From Halomonas sp. M4R1S46 (GTDB lineage Bacteria; Pseudomonadota; Gammaproteobacteria; Pseudomonadales; Halomonadaceae): DNA of 64,000 nucleotides. The notes below the pieces were generated by a model. That model did no database searches, had not been told where the DNA came from, and worked only from the letters and a program-made list of their open reading frames with translations. Of the stretch, positions 53,253 to 60,680 are shown piece after piece. Each line of letters begins with the position of its first letter. Positions within the stretch are counted from its first letter, which is position 1. The DNA lies in the NCBI RefSeq assembly GCF_025725685.1, contig NZ_CP107008.1, positions 1,798,001 through 1,862,000 of the forward strand. Reading direction: 5' to 3'. A program made the translations under genes and the position numbers.

Positions 53253-54119
53253 TCAGTCGCGTGAAGGGGAAAAGGTCTCGCGCAGGGTCTCGGGGGACAC
53301 GCCGCGGCGGTCCTGGTGCTCGCTCTCGGGCTTGAGGGTCAGCAGCTCCGCGGCCACCGCCAGGGCGATCTCGTAGGGGCGCTTGCCCTGGGCGCCCGGG
53401 ACCCCGATGGGGCAGCGCACCGTCGCCAGCGCCGTCTCCCCGTGCCCCGCCTCCGCCAGACGGCGGCGGAAGCTCGCCCACTTGCTCTGCGAGCCGATCA
53501 GGCCGATGGAGGCGCAGTCGCCGCGGCGCAGCAGGGCATCGACCAGGGCCCGGTCCTCGGCGTGGTCATGGGTCATCACCAGGGCATGGCAGCCCGCGGG
53601 CAGGCTGTCCACGGCGGCCGCGACCTGCGGGCCCTCGGTGCCTGCGGCGATCCGCTGGCGGCGCACACGCACCTCCGTGGCCCCCTCCGCCGGGAAGGCT
53701 TCCTCGCGGCTGTCGAACCACAGGATGCGCCAGGGCAGCGGCGCGAGCACCTCGACCAGCGCCTGGCCCACGTGGCCGGCGCCGAACAGCGCCACGGTCA
53801 TCTCGGCGCCGGCGAACAGCTCGATCAGCACGTGCACGTAGCCGCCGCAGCACTGGCCGGAGCGCCCGCCCAGGGGAAAGGCCTCCAGCCGCGTGCCGGC
53901 GTCCCCCCGGGCCAGCGCCTCCCGGGCCGTCTCGATCACCTGCAGCTCGAAGGTGCCGCCGCCCAGGGTGTCGTGGACGGCATCCGGGGTGATCACCATC
54001 TTGGCGCCGGGCTCCCGGGGCGTGGAGCCCGCCACCCCCACGACGCTGGCCAGCGCATGGGGGCGGGCCTCGCGCTGCAGGCGATCGAGGGCCGCGTGCC
54101 AGGGCTCAGGCCGGTGCAT
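53253..54119 (-). CDS. xdhC: Xanthine dehydrogenase accessory protein XdhC
   Basis: 288 residues. XdhC binds the molybdenum cofactor, promotes its sulfuration and inserts it into XdhB. It has an N-terminal XdhC/CoxI domain (SVVGVAGSTPREPGAKMVIT, cysteines in SGQCCGGYVHV) and a C-terminal Rossmann-like domain (VALFGAGHVGQALVEVLA). The ATG at 54119 overlaps the xdhB end by 14 bases. Confidence 0.94.
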   Translation of the reverse strand: MHRPEPWHAALDRLQREARPHALASVVGVAGSTPREPGAKMVITPDAVHDTLGGGTFELQVIETAREALARGDAGTRLEAFPLGGRSGQCCGGYVHVLIELFAGAEMTVALFGAGHVGQALVEVLAPLPWRILWFDSREEAFPAEGATEVRVRRQRIAAGTEGPQVAAAVDSLPAGCHALVMTHDHAEDRALVDALLRRGDCASIGLIGSQSKWASFRRRLAEAGHGETALATVRCPIGVPGAQGKRPYEIALAVAAELLTLKPESEHQDRRGVSPETLRETFSPSRD

Positions 54120-56568
54120 GGTCGGGCCTCGCCTGGGGTGCGTCCTGGGTCCGGCGCAGCGCCTCGGCGACCATCAGCACCCGTTCCGGGGTGGCCGGGG
54201 TGTCCAGCGGCGGGCTCACCCGGTAGTCGGCGAGGCTCGCCAGGGCATCGCGCAGCGCCGACCACACCGAGATGCCGAGCATGAAGGGCGGCTCGCCCAC
54301 GGCCTTGGAGCGGTAGATGCTGGCCCGGGAGTTGGGGTGCCCTTGCAGCAGGTCGACGTTGAAGGTCGGCGGCAGGTCACCGAAGGCCGGGATCTTGTAG
54401 GTGGCCGGGCCGTCGGAGACCAGCCGGCCGGCGTCGTTCCACTTGAGCTCCTCGCTGGTCAGCCAGCCCATGCCCTGGATGAAGGCGCCCTCGATCTGGC
54501 CGATGTCGATGGCCGGGTTCAGGGAGTCGCCGACGTCGTGGAGGATGTCGGCACGGCTCAGCCGGTACTCGCCGGACAGGGTGTCCACCTCCACCTCGGC
54601 CACGGCGGCGCCGTGAGCATAGTAGTAGAAGGGGCGGCCACGTCCGGTGGCGCGGTCGTAGTGGATCAGCGGGGTGGCATAGAAGCCCTTCTCGGACAGC
54701 GAGACCCGCGCCATGTAGGCCGCCTGGACCAGCTCGCCCCAGGGGATGCGCCGCTCCGCCTCGCCGATGCCGGCCACCAGGTGGCCGTCCTCCAGGCGCA
54801 TGGCCTCGCGGTCGAGCCCGCCGGCCTCGCGGTCGAAGTGCGCGGCGGCGAAGTCGAACAGCCGCTCGCGCAGCTTGCTGGCCGCATCCCGGGCCGCCTG
54901 GCCGTTGAGGTCGGCGCCGCTGGAGGCGGCGGTGGGCGAGGTGTTGGGCACCTTGTCGGTGCGGGTGGCGCTGATCCGCACCCGCTCCAGGTCGAGGCCC
55001 AGTTCCCGGGCCACCACCTGGCAGACCTTGGTGTGCAGGCCCTGGCCCATCTCGGTGCCGCCGTGGTTGATCATCACGCTGCCGTCGGTGTAGACGAGCA
55101 GCAGGGCGCCGGCCTGGTTGAGGTGCTGGACGGTGAAGGAGATGCCGAACTTCACCGGGGTCAGCGCCAGGCCCTTCTTGATGATCGGGCTTTGCGCATT
55201 GAAGGCGGTGATCGCTCGCCGGCGCGCCCAGTAGTCGCTGCTGGCCTCGAGCTGGGCGACGATGTCACGCAGCAGCGAGAGCTGCTCGACCCGCTGGCCG
55301 TAGTGGGTGACGTCGCGGGGCGTGCCATCCGGGTCCTTCTCGCGATAGAGGTTGCGTTGGCGGATGGTCAGCGGGTCCTCGCCCAGGTGCCGGGCGATGT
55401 CGTCCATGGCCCGCTCGATGATCATCATGCCCTGGGGGCCGCCGAAGCCGCGGAAGGCGGTGTTCGAGGCCTTGTGGGTCCGGGCCCGCTGGCCGGTGAC
55501 CCGGGCGGCGCCCAGCGAGTAGGCGTTGTCGGCGTGGAACATGGCGCGGTCGACGATGGCGTCGGAGAGGTCCGGCGAGTAGCCGCAGTCGCCGATCACC
55601 GTGATCTCGCCGCCGGCCAGCACGCCCCGGTCGTCGAAGCCGAGCCGGTAGCGGTTGTGGAAGGGGTGGCGCTTGCCGGTGGCGCGGCTGTCCTCGGCGC
55701 GCGGCAGGCGGATCCTGGTGGCCCGGCCGGTGCGCCGGGCGATGATGGCGGCGATGCAGGCCCAGGGCGAGGCCTGGGTCTCCTTGCCGCCGAAGCCGCC
55801 GCCCATGCGGCGCATCTCCATGGTCACCGCGTGGAAGGGAATGCCCAGCACCTCGGCGACCAGCTTCTGGGTCTCGCTGGGGTGCTGGTTGGAGGTGTAG
55901 ACCATCACCCCCTCGTCCTCGGTGGGCTGGACCAGGCAGGCCTGACCCTCCAGGTAGAAGTGCTCCTGGCCGCCGACGAACTGCTCGCCCTCGAGGACGT
56001 GGGGCGCGTCATGCAGGGCACGGTGCCAGTCGCCGCGCTCGTGGGTATGGGTGGGGCGCACGAAGTCGCCGCGCTCGGCGGCGGCGACCGGATCCAGGCA
56101 GGCCGGCTGCTCGTCGATCTCGACCACCGCCGCCTGGACCGCCAGGCGGGCGGCCTTGTGGCTCTCGGCGGCCACGGCGAACAGGCACTGGCCGACGTAG
56201 CTGATCTCGTCATCGGCGAACAGCGGGTCGCCGGGGAACACCGGGCCGATGTCGGTATGGCCGGGCACATCGGCGAGGGTGATGACGTCCACCACCCCCG
56301 GCGCGCTCTTGACCTTATCGAGGTCGAGGCGGGTCAGCCGGCCATGGGCCACCGGCGACAGGCCCAGGGCCACGTGCAGGGTATCGGCGGGGCTCGGGAT
56401 ATCGTCGATGTAGGCGGCCCGGCCGGTGACATGCTTGACGGCGCTCTCGTGGGCGCGGGAGCTGCCGGCCCCCCCCTGGGGGTCGACGGTCTCCCGCGCC
56501 AGGGGCGCGTCCCCCTGGTTGCGCCGGGTCTTGTCACGGGGCAGGTCGAGGTCAGTGAGCGTACGCAT
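54106..56568 (-). CDS. xdhB: Xanthine dehydrogenase molybdopterin subunit XdhB
   Basis: 820 residues, the large catalytic subunit. Recognisable are HESAVKHVTGRAAYIDDIP at the N-terminus, MRRMGGGFGGKETQ, AFRGFGGPQGM, GGTEMGQGLHTKV and the active-site glutamate in VGEPPFMLGISVW near the C-terminus. It oxidises hypoxanthine and xanthine to urate with XdhA. Start and end overlap both neighbours (17 bases with xdhA, 14 with xdhC). Confidence 0.97.
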   Translation of the reverse strand: MRTLTDLDLPRDKTRRNQGDAPLARETVDPQGGAGSSRAHESAVKHVTGRAAYIDDIPSPADTLHVALGLSPVAHGRLTRLDLDKVKSAPGVVDVITLADVPGHTDIGPVFPGDPLFADDEISYVGQCLFAVAAESHKAARLAVQAAVVEIDEQPACLDPVAAAERGDFVRPTHTHERGDWHRALHDAPHVLEGEQFVGGQEHFYLEGQACLVQPTEDEGVMVYTSNQHPSETQKLVAEVLGIPFHAVTMEMRRMGGGFGGKETQASPWACIAAIIARRTGRATRIRLPRAEDSRATGKRHPFHNRYRLGFDDRGVLAGGEITVIGDCGYSPDLSDAIVDRAMFHADNAYSLGAARVTGQRARTHKASNTAFRGFGGPQGMMIIERAMDDIARHLGEDPLTIRQRNLYREKDPDGTPRDVTHYGQRVEQLSLLRDIVAQLEASSDYWARRRAITAFNAQSPIIKKGLALTPVKFGISFTVQHLNQAGALLLVYTDGSVMINHGGTEMGQGLHTKVCQVVARELGLDLERVRISATRTDKVPNTSPTAASSGADLNGQAARDAASKLRERLFDFAAAHFDREAGGLDREAMRLEDGHLVAGIGEAERRIPWGELVQAAYMARVSLSEKGFYATPLIHYDRATGRGRPFYYYAHGAAVAEVEVDTLSGEYRLSRADILHDVGDSLNPAIDIGQIEGAFIQGMGWLTSEELKWNDAGRLVSDGPATYKIPAFGDLPPTFNVDLLQGHPNSRASIYRSKAVGEPPFMLGISVWSALRDALASLADYRVSPPLDTPATPERVLMVAEALRRTQDAPQARPDHAPA

Positions 56569-58039
56569 CGAGGGTCACCTTGGTCGCAGGGGTGTTGTTA
56601 TCGGCGTCGTTGGCAGCCGGCTGGGCCTCGATCATCAGGCGCAGCCGCTCGAGCAGGTTGCCGGCGGCGAGGCGACGGTAGTCGGCGCTGCCGCGCACAT
56701 CGGACATCGGGGTCAGCTCCTCGGCCAAGGCAGCGCGGGCGGCGGCGAAGGCCTCGGCGTCGGGGGCGCGGCCCTCCAGGGCGGCCTCGGCGGCCGGCGC
56801 CCGGCGCGGGATCGCCGCCATGCCGCCGAAGGCCAGGTGGACATCGCGCATCACGCCATCCTCGAGGCGCCAGGCGAAGGCCGCCAGCACCGCCGAGATG
56901 TCGTCCTCTCGACGCTTCGACAGCTTCCAGACCTTGAGATTCGCCTCCGTGGCCGGGCGCGGCAGGAAGATCGCGGCGATGAACTCGTCCTCGGCCAGCG
57001 CCGTGCGCTTGTAGTCGAGGAAGAACTCCGCCAGCGGCAGTTCCCGCTCGCCCCGCGGGCCGTCCAGCCGCAGCCGGGCATCGAGGGCCAGCAGCACCGG
57101 CGGGGTGTCGCCGATCGGCGAGGCATTGGCGATGTTGCCGCCGAGGGTGGCGCGGTTGCGGATCTGCGACGAGGCGAAGCGGTGCATCAGGTGCTCGAAG
57201 GCCGGGTAATGTTCGGCCAGCAGCGGGGTCAGGCGGGCCAGGGTCACGGCGGCGCCGATCCACCAGCCCTCGGCGGTCTCCTCGACGGCGTTCAGCTCGG
57301 CGACCTGGCGGACATCGATGATGTCGTCCAGCGTCTTGAGCTGCTGGGTGGCCTCGAGCCACAGGTCGGTGCCGCCGGCCACCAGGCGGGCGCCGGGGCG
57401 CCTGGCCTTGAGGGCGCGCAGGGCGGCCAGGTCCTGGGGGGCCACGTAGTGGCCGGCGGCCCCGGGGGCGCCGTCGGCGGGGCGACGCAGCCAGGCGACG
57501 TTGCTGGCCAGCATGGGGTCCTCGGCCCATTCGGGTTCGGCCGCCGGGTAGTCGCCCATGCTGAGGGCGGCGTCGCGGATCGGCCGGTATCCGGTGCAGC
57601 GGCACAGGTTGCCGCCGAGGGCCTCCTCGAGGCGCGCCTGGGTCAGCGGGGCGGGGCGGCGGCGCTGGTTCTCGTAGAGGGTGAACAGCGACATCACGAT
57701 GCCCGGCGTGCAGAAGCCGCACTGGCTGCCGTGGCAGTCGACCATGGCCGCCTGGGCGGGATGCAGCCGCTCGCCCCGGGCCAGGCCCTCCACGGTCACC
57801 AGGTGGCAGCCCTCGAGCTGGTGGGCGGGGGTGATGCAGGCGTTGGCGTTGTGGTAGACGAGCTCGCCGGAGGCGTCCGGCTCGCCGATGGCCACGGTAC
57901 AGGCCCCGCAGTCACCGGAGGCGCAGCCCTCCTTGGTGCCGGTCTGGCCCAGTGTCGTGCGCAGCAGCTCGAGGATGCTGGTGTCGGCGCTCACGTCGGT
58001 GCAGCGCTGACGCCTGCCGTTGAGATAGAAGTCGATCAT
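56552..58039 (-). CDS. xdhA: Xanthine dehydrogenase small subunit XdhA (2Fe-2S and FAD)
   Basis: 495 residues. N-terminal plant-type [2Fe-2S] domain with C39, C44, C47 and C68. Second helical [2Fe-2S] domain with C107, C110, C146 and C148 (CGFC...CRC). C-terminal FAD domain with GGTDLWLEATQQL and NRATLGGNIANASPIGD. It passes electrons from the molybdenum site to NAD+. First gene of the xdhABC operon; an ACGGAG SD lies 7 bases before the ATG at 58039. Confidence 0.96.
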   Translation of the reverse strand: MIDFYLNGRRQRCTDVSADTSILELLRTTLGQTGTKEGCASGDCGACTVAIGEPDASGELVYHNANACITPAHQLEGCHLVTVEGLARGERLHPAQAAMVDCHGSQCGFCTPGIVMSLFTLYENQRRRPAPLTQARLEEALGGNLCRCTGYRPIRDAALSMGDYPAAEPEWAEDPMLASNVAWLRRPADGAPGAAGHYVAPQDLAALRALKARRPGARLVAGGTDLWLEATQQLKTLDDIIDVRQVAELNAVEETAEGWWIGAAVTLARLTPLLAEHYPAFEHLMHRFASSQIRNRATLGGNIANASPIGDTPPVLLALDARLRLDGPRGERELPLAEFFLDYKRTALAEDEFIAAIFLPRPATEANLKVWKLSKRREDDISAVLAAFAWRLEDGVMRDVHLAFGGMAAIPRRAPAAEAALEGRAPDAEAFAAARAALAEELTPMSDVRGSADYRRLAAGNLLERLRLMIEAQPAANDADNNTPATKVTLDAYAH

Positions 58040-58089
58040 GGCCGGCTCCGTTTGTGGTTGTGTTGGCCGAAGGAGAAGGGGATGAGTTG

Positions 58090-58118
58090 ATTCTTGACCA
58101 TTCGGTCAGCTTTGACAA
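58090..58118 (-). promoter_or_regulatory. xdhA promoter with TetR-type operator
   Basis: On the minus strand TTGTCA (58118-58113) and AAGAAT (58095-58090) with a 17-base spacer form a promoter. The palindrome TGACC-ATTC-GGTCA (58095-58108) sits within the spacer and touches the -10, ideal for repression. The same half-sites and spacing recur before the purine permease gene (60553-60566). Confidence 0.78.
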
Positions 58119-58139
58119 GTTTCCCCCGCACTTTTTTTG

Positions 58140-58201
58140 CCGGCAGGCGTCCCGGATTGCCTTGTGGGGCGCCTCTCAGGCAAGCTTTAGGAGCCTGCCG
58201 G
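58140..58201. repeat. Nested inverted repeat upstream of xdhA
   Basis: Outer arms CCGGCAGGC (58140-58148) and GCCTGCCGG (58193-58201) enclose inner arms TTGCCT (58157-58162) and AGGCAA (58178-58183). Seven T residues lie just left of it on the plus strand, which is the wrong side for a rightward terminator; leftward they read as A. Function unknown. Confidence 0.6.
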
Positions 58202-58264
58202 ACGTAACACTGATCTGCTGTAAATCCCGGACTTTCGGCCAACTTTATTCGATCCATGTCGTTA

Positions 58265-58337
58265 AATAGCGCGCTATTCGCCTCAATCGATCGATAAATT
58301 TGACTCAGAATCCGGGATTCTCGTGACGATCGGTCAC
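58265..58337. promoter_or_regulatory. Cluster of four palindromes before the TetR-type gene
   Basis: Within 73 bases are AATAGCGCGCTATT (58265-58278), ATCGATCGAT (58286-58295), AGAATCC-G-GGATTCT (58307-58321) and GTGAC-GATCG-GTCAC (58323-58337), all perfect. The last resembles the TGACC/GGTCA operator half-sites but with different spacing. They lie upstream of the regulator start (58389) in a 349-base gene-free and relatively AT-rich region (58040-58388). Confidence 0.55.
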
Positions 58338-58388
58338 CCCCGGCAGGCTCCAAGCGCGAAACGACCGTTTTGACAGCAGCGAGGGCCC

Positions 58389-59072
58389 ATGGCCAAGGCA
58401 GAACATCCCAGCGAGCAGGAAGGCGGCGCCATCCGCCGGCGCAACGAGCGCGCGATCCTGGCGGCGGCGGAGCGGGTCTTCGCCCGCCATGGCTACCGGG
58501 GGACCAGCCTCCAGGCGATCGCCGAGCAGGCGGGCCTGCCCAAGTCCAATGTCCTCTATTACATGGGCAGCAAGCGCAAGCTCTATGTCCGCCTGCTCGA
58601 GCGGATGATGGAGCGCTGGAACGCCATGCTCGACGACATCTCGCCGGAGGACGACCCGGCCGAGGTGCTCGCGGCCTTCATCCGTTCCAAGATGCAGATA
58701 TCGCGCCGCCATCCCGAGGGCTCGCGGCTGTTCGCCAGCGAGATCCTCGGCGGGGCGCCCTTCCTGCAGGAGTACCTGAGCGGCGAGCTGCGCGACTGGG
58801 TGCAGAGCCGGGCCGCGGTGTTCCGGGAGTGGGCCGACCGGGGGCTGATGGATCCGGTCGACCCGGTCTGGCTGATCTTCCTGATCTGGTCCTCCACCCA
58901 GCACTACGCCGACTTCGAGGCCCAGGTGCTGGGCATCACCGGACGCGAGGCGCTGAGCGACGACGACCTGGAGCACATCACCGACTTCCTGACCCGGGTG
59001 GTCATCAAGGGCTGTGGCGTCCGCCATCCCGATCGGGTGGCCGCGCCGCAGGGTCAGCAGGTCCATTCCTGA
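58389..59072 (+). CDS. TetR-family regulator, RutR-like
   Basis: 227 residues. N-terminal helix-turn-helix (about 18-64: RAILAAAERVFARHGYRGTSLQAIAEQAGLPKSNVLYYMGSKRKLY). The C-terminal ligand domain keeps RutR features, including SRLFASEILGGAPFLQEYLSGEL and VWLIFLIWSSTQHYADFEAQVLGITG. E. coli RutR senses uracil/thymine and controls pyrimidine and purine genes. Here the gene is divergent from xdhABC and convergent with a purine permease, and both targets carry matching operators. A purine or pyrimidine base is the probable ligand. The ATG at 58389 is preceded by AGCAGCGAGG. Confidence 0.9.
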   Translation: MAKAEHPSEQEGGAIRRRNERAILAAAERVFARHGYRGTSLQAIAEQAGLPKSNVLYYMGSKRKLYVRLLERMMERWNAMLDDISPEDDPAEVLAAFIRSKMQISRRHPEGSRLFASEILGGAPFLQEYLSGELRDWVQSRAAVFREWADRGLMDPVDPVWLIFLIWSSTQHYADFEAQVLGITGREALSDDDLEHITDFLTRVVIKGCGVRHPDRVAAPQGQQVHS

Positions 59073-59073
59073 T

Positions 59074-59114
59074 CCGGCCCGGGCGGCGAGAGGAAGCCCC
59101 GCCGCCCGGGCCGG
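59074..59114. terminator. Convergent hairpin between regulator and permease genes
   Basis: Perfect 14-bp stem CCGGCCCGGGCGGC / GCCGCCCGGGCCGG with a 13-base loop, starting 2 bases after the TetR-type stop and ending 13 bases before the permease stop. It lacks a T tract, but by position it may end both transcripts. Confidence 0.6.
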
Positions 59115-59127
59115 TCGCCGTCCGCGC

Positions 59128-60504
59128 CTACTGGGCGGTGAGCAGCATCAGCACCGACAGCGCCGCGGAGACCCACATCGCCGGCTTGATCTCGCCGATC
59201 CGCCCGGTCGCGGCCTTGATCAGCACGAAGCTCATGAAGCCGAAGGCGATGCCGAGGGTTATCGAGTAGGTCAGCGGCATCAGGATGATGGCCAGGAAGG
59301 CCGGCAGGGCCTGATCGAAGTGCTGCCAGTCGATCTTGCCGATGGGCGCCATCATGAACAGCCCCACCAGCACCAGGGCCGGGGCGGTGGCGATGCCGGG
59401 GACCAGCGACAGCAGCGGCGAGAGGAACAGGAAGGGCAGGAAGAGCAGGGCGATGACCACGGCCACCAGGCCGGTGCGCCCGCCCTGGGCCACCCCGGCG
59501 CCGGACTCGATGAAGGTCTGGGCGGCGCTGGTGCCGAGCGGCGCGGCGATCATCGAGGCGAAGGCATCCACGGTCATGGAGCGCTTCAGGTGGCGCGGGT
59601 TGCCGTCCTTGTCCTTGAGGTTGGCGGATTCCGACAGGGCCATGAAGCAGGACAGCGCATCGAAGAAGTTGGTGAACAGCATCACGAAGATGAACGGCAG
59701 GTAGGCCACCTTGAGGGCGCCGACGATATCGACCTGCATCACGGCGCCGAAGTCCGGCCAGGCGGCCAGGCCGTTCCAGGCGACCATCACCTCGTCGCCC
59801 CACAACCGGCCCATGGGGGCGGCCAGCAGGGTGGTCAGGGCGATGCCCATGATCAGGGCGCCGTTGAAGCGCAGGATCACGAACACCCCGGTGGCCACCA
59901 GGCCGAGGAAGAAGGTCGCGAGACTCGTGTCCATGTTGCCCAGGGTGACCAGGGTGGCGTCGCTGCCGACGATGAAGCCGGCGTTCTGCAGGCCGATGAA
60001 GGTGATGAAGAGCCCGATGCCGCAGGTGATGGCGTAGCGCAGCGACAGCGGGATGGCCTCGATGATCGCCTTGCGCACGTTGAACATCGCCAGCACCGCG
60101 AACATCACCCCGGACCAGAAGACGCAGCCCAGGGCCACTTGCCAGGTCAGGCCGGCCCCCAGCACCAGCGTATAGGTGAACAGGGCGTTCATGCCCATGC
60201 CCGGCGCCACCAGGATCGGGTTGCGGGCATAGAGCCCCATGGCCAGGCTGCTCATGAAGCTGATCAGCACCGTGGCCGAGAGGGCGGCGGAGAAGGGGAT
60301 GCCGGCGTCGGAGAGCACGGCCGGGTTGACCACGATGATGTACATGCCGGCGAGGAAGCTGGCGATGCCGGCGAGTATCTCGGTCTTGAGGGTGGAGCCG
60401 CGGCGGCTGACGCCGAACCAGGTGTCCAGCCACGGAGCCGGAGCGGCCTGCGGGACATCGCCCGCCGTGACGTCCGCGGGGCGGGCAGAGGAGGAATGTT
60501 GCAT
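59128..60504 (-). CDS. Purine permease (NCS2, AzgA/PbuG type)
   Basis: 458 residues with about 12-14 membrane segments. The N-terminal WLDTWFGVSRRGSTLKTEILAGIASFLAGMYIIVVNPAVL and APGMGMNALFTY, plus FFDALSCFMALSESANL, PLGTSAAQTFIESGAGVAQGGRTGL and the C-terminal ILMPLTYSITLGIAFGFMSFV, are typical of guanine/hypoxanthine/adenine transporters. It supplies substrate to the deaminases and xanthine dehydrogenase of this block. The operator at 60552-60567 lies 48 bases upstream. Confidence 0.93.
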   Translation of the reverse strand: MQHSSSARPADVTAGDVPQAAPAPWLDTWFGVSRRGSTLKTEILAGIASFLAGMYIIVVNPAVLSDAGIPFSAALSATVLISFMSSLAMGLYARNPILVAPGMGMNALFTYTLVLGAGLTWQVALGCVFWSGVMFAVLAMFNVRKAIIEAIPLSLRYAITCGIGLFITFIGLQNAGFIVGSDATLVTLGNMDTSLATFFLGLVATGVFVILRFNGALIMGIALTTLLAAPMGRLWGDEVMVAWNGLAAWPDFGAVMQVDIVGALKVAYLPFIFVMLFTNFFDALSCFMALSESANLKDKDGNPRHLKRSMTVDAFASMIAAPLGTSAAQTFIESGAGVAQGGRTGLVAVVIALLFLPFLFLSPLLSLVPGIATAPALVLVGLFMMAPIGKIDWQHFDQALPAFLAIILMPLTYSITLGIAFGFMSFVLIKAATGRIGEIKPAMWVSAALSVLMLLTAQ

Positions 60505-60551
60505 GCGTCTTACCTTTGTTGTTGGTCGGCATGGAGACGGAATGCCAAAAC

Positions 60552-60567
60552 CTGACCTTTTGGTCAG
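60552..60567. promoter_or_regulatory. TetR-type operator upstream of the purine permease
   Basis: CTGACC-TTTT-GGTCAG is a perfect palindrome sharing TGACC-N4-GGTCA with the xdhA site (58095-58108) and resembling the E. coli RutR consensus. It lies between the permease start (60504) and hrpB. Confidence 0.78.
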
Positions 60568-60680
60568 ATTGTCGGCGTTTCAAGACTAGTCAACAAGACG
60601 GCAACTAGGCAACAGTCAGAGTGATTTTTGTATACGATTAAGCAGGTGCCGATGCGCCACCATGGGAGACCGATGCCACC

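Noticed and set aside
58119..58201. Rho-independent terminator at the T7 run near 58132-58138
   Set aside because: The T run precedes the nested hairpin on the plus strand and reads as A residues on the other strand, so it cannot form a terminator with it in either direction.
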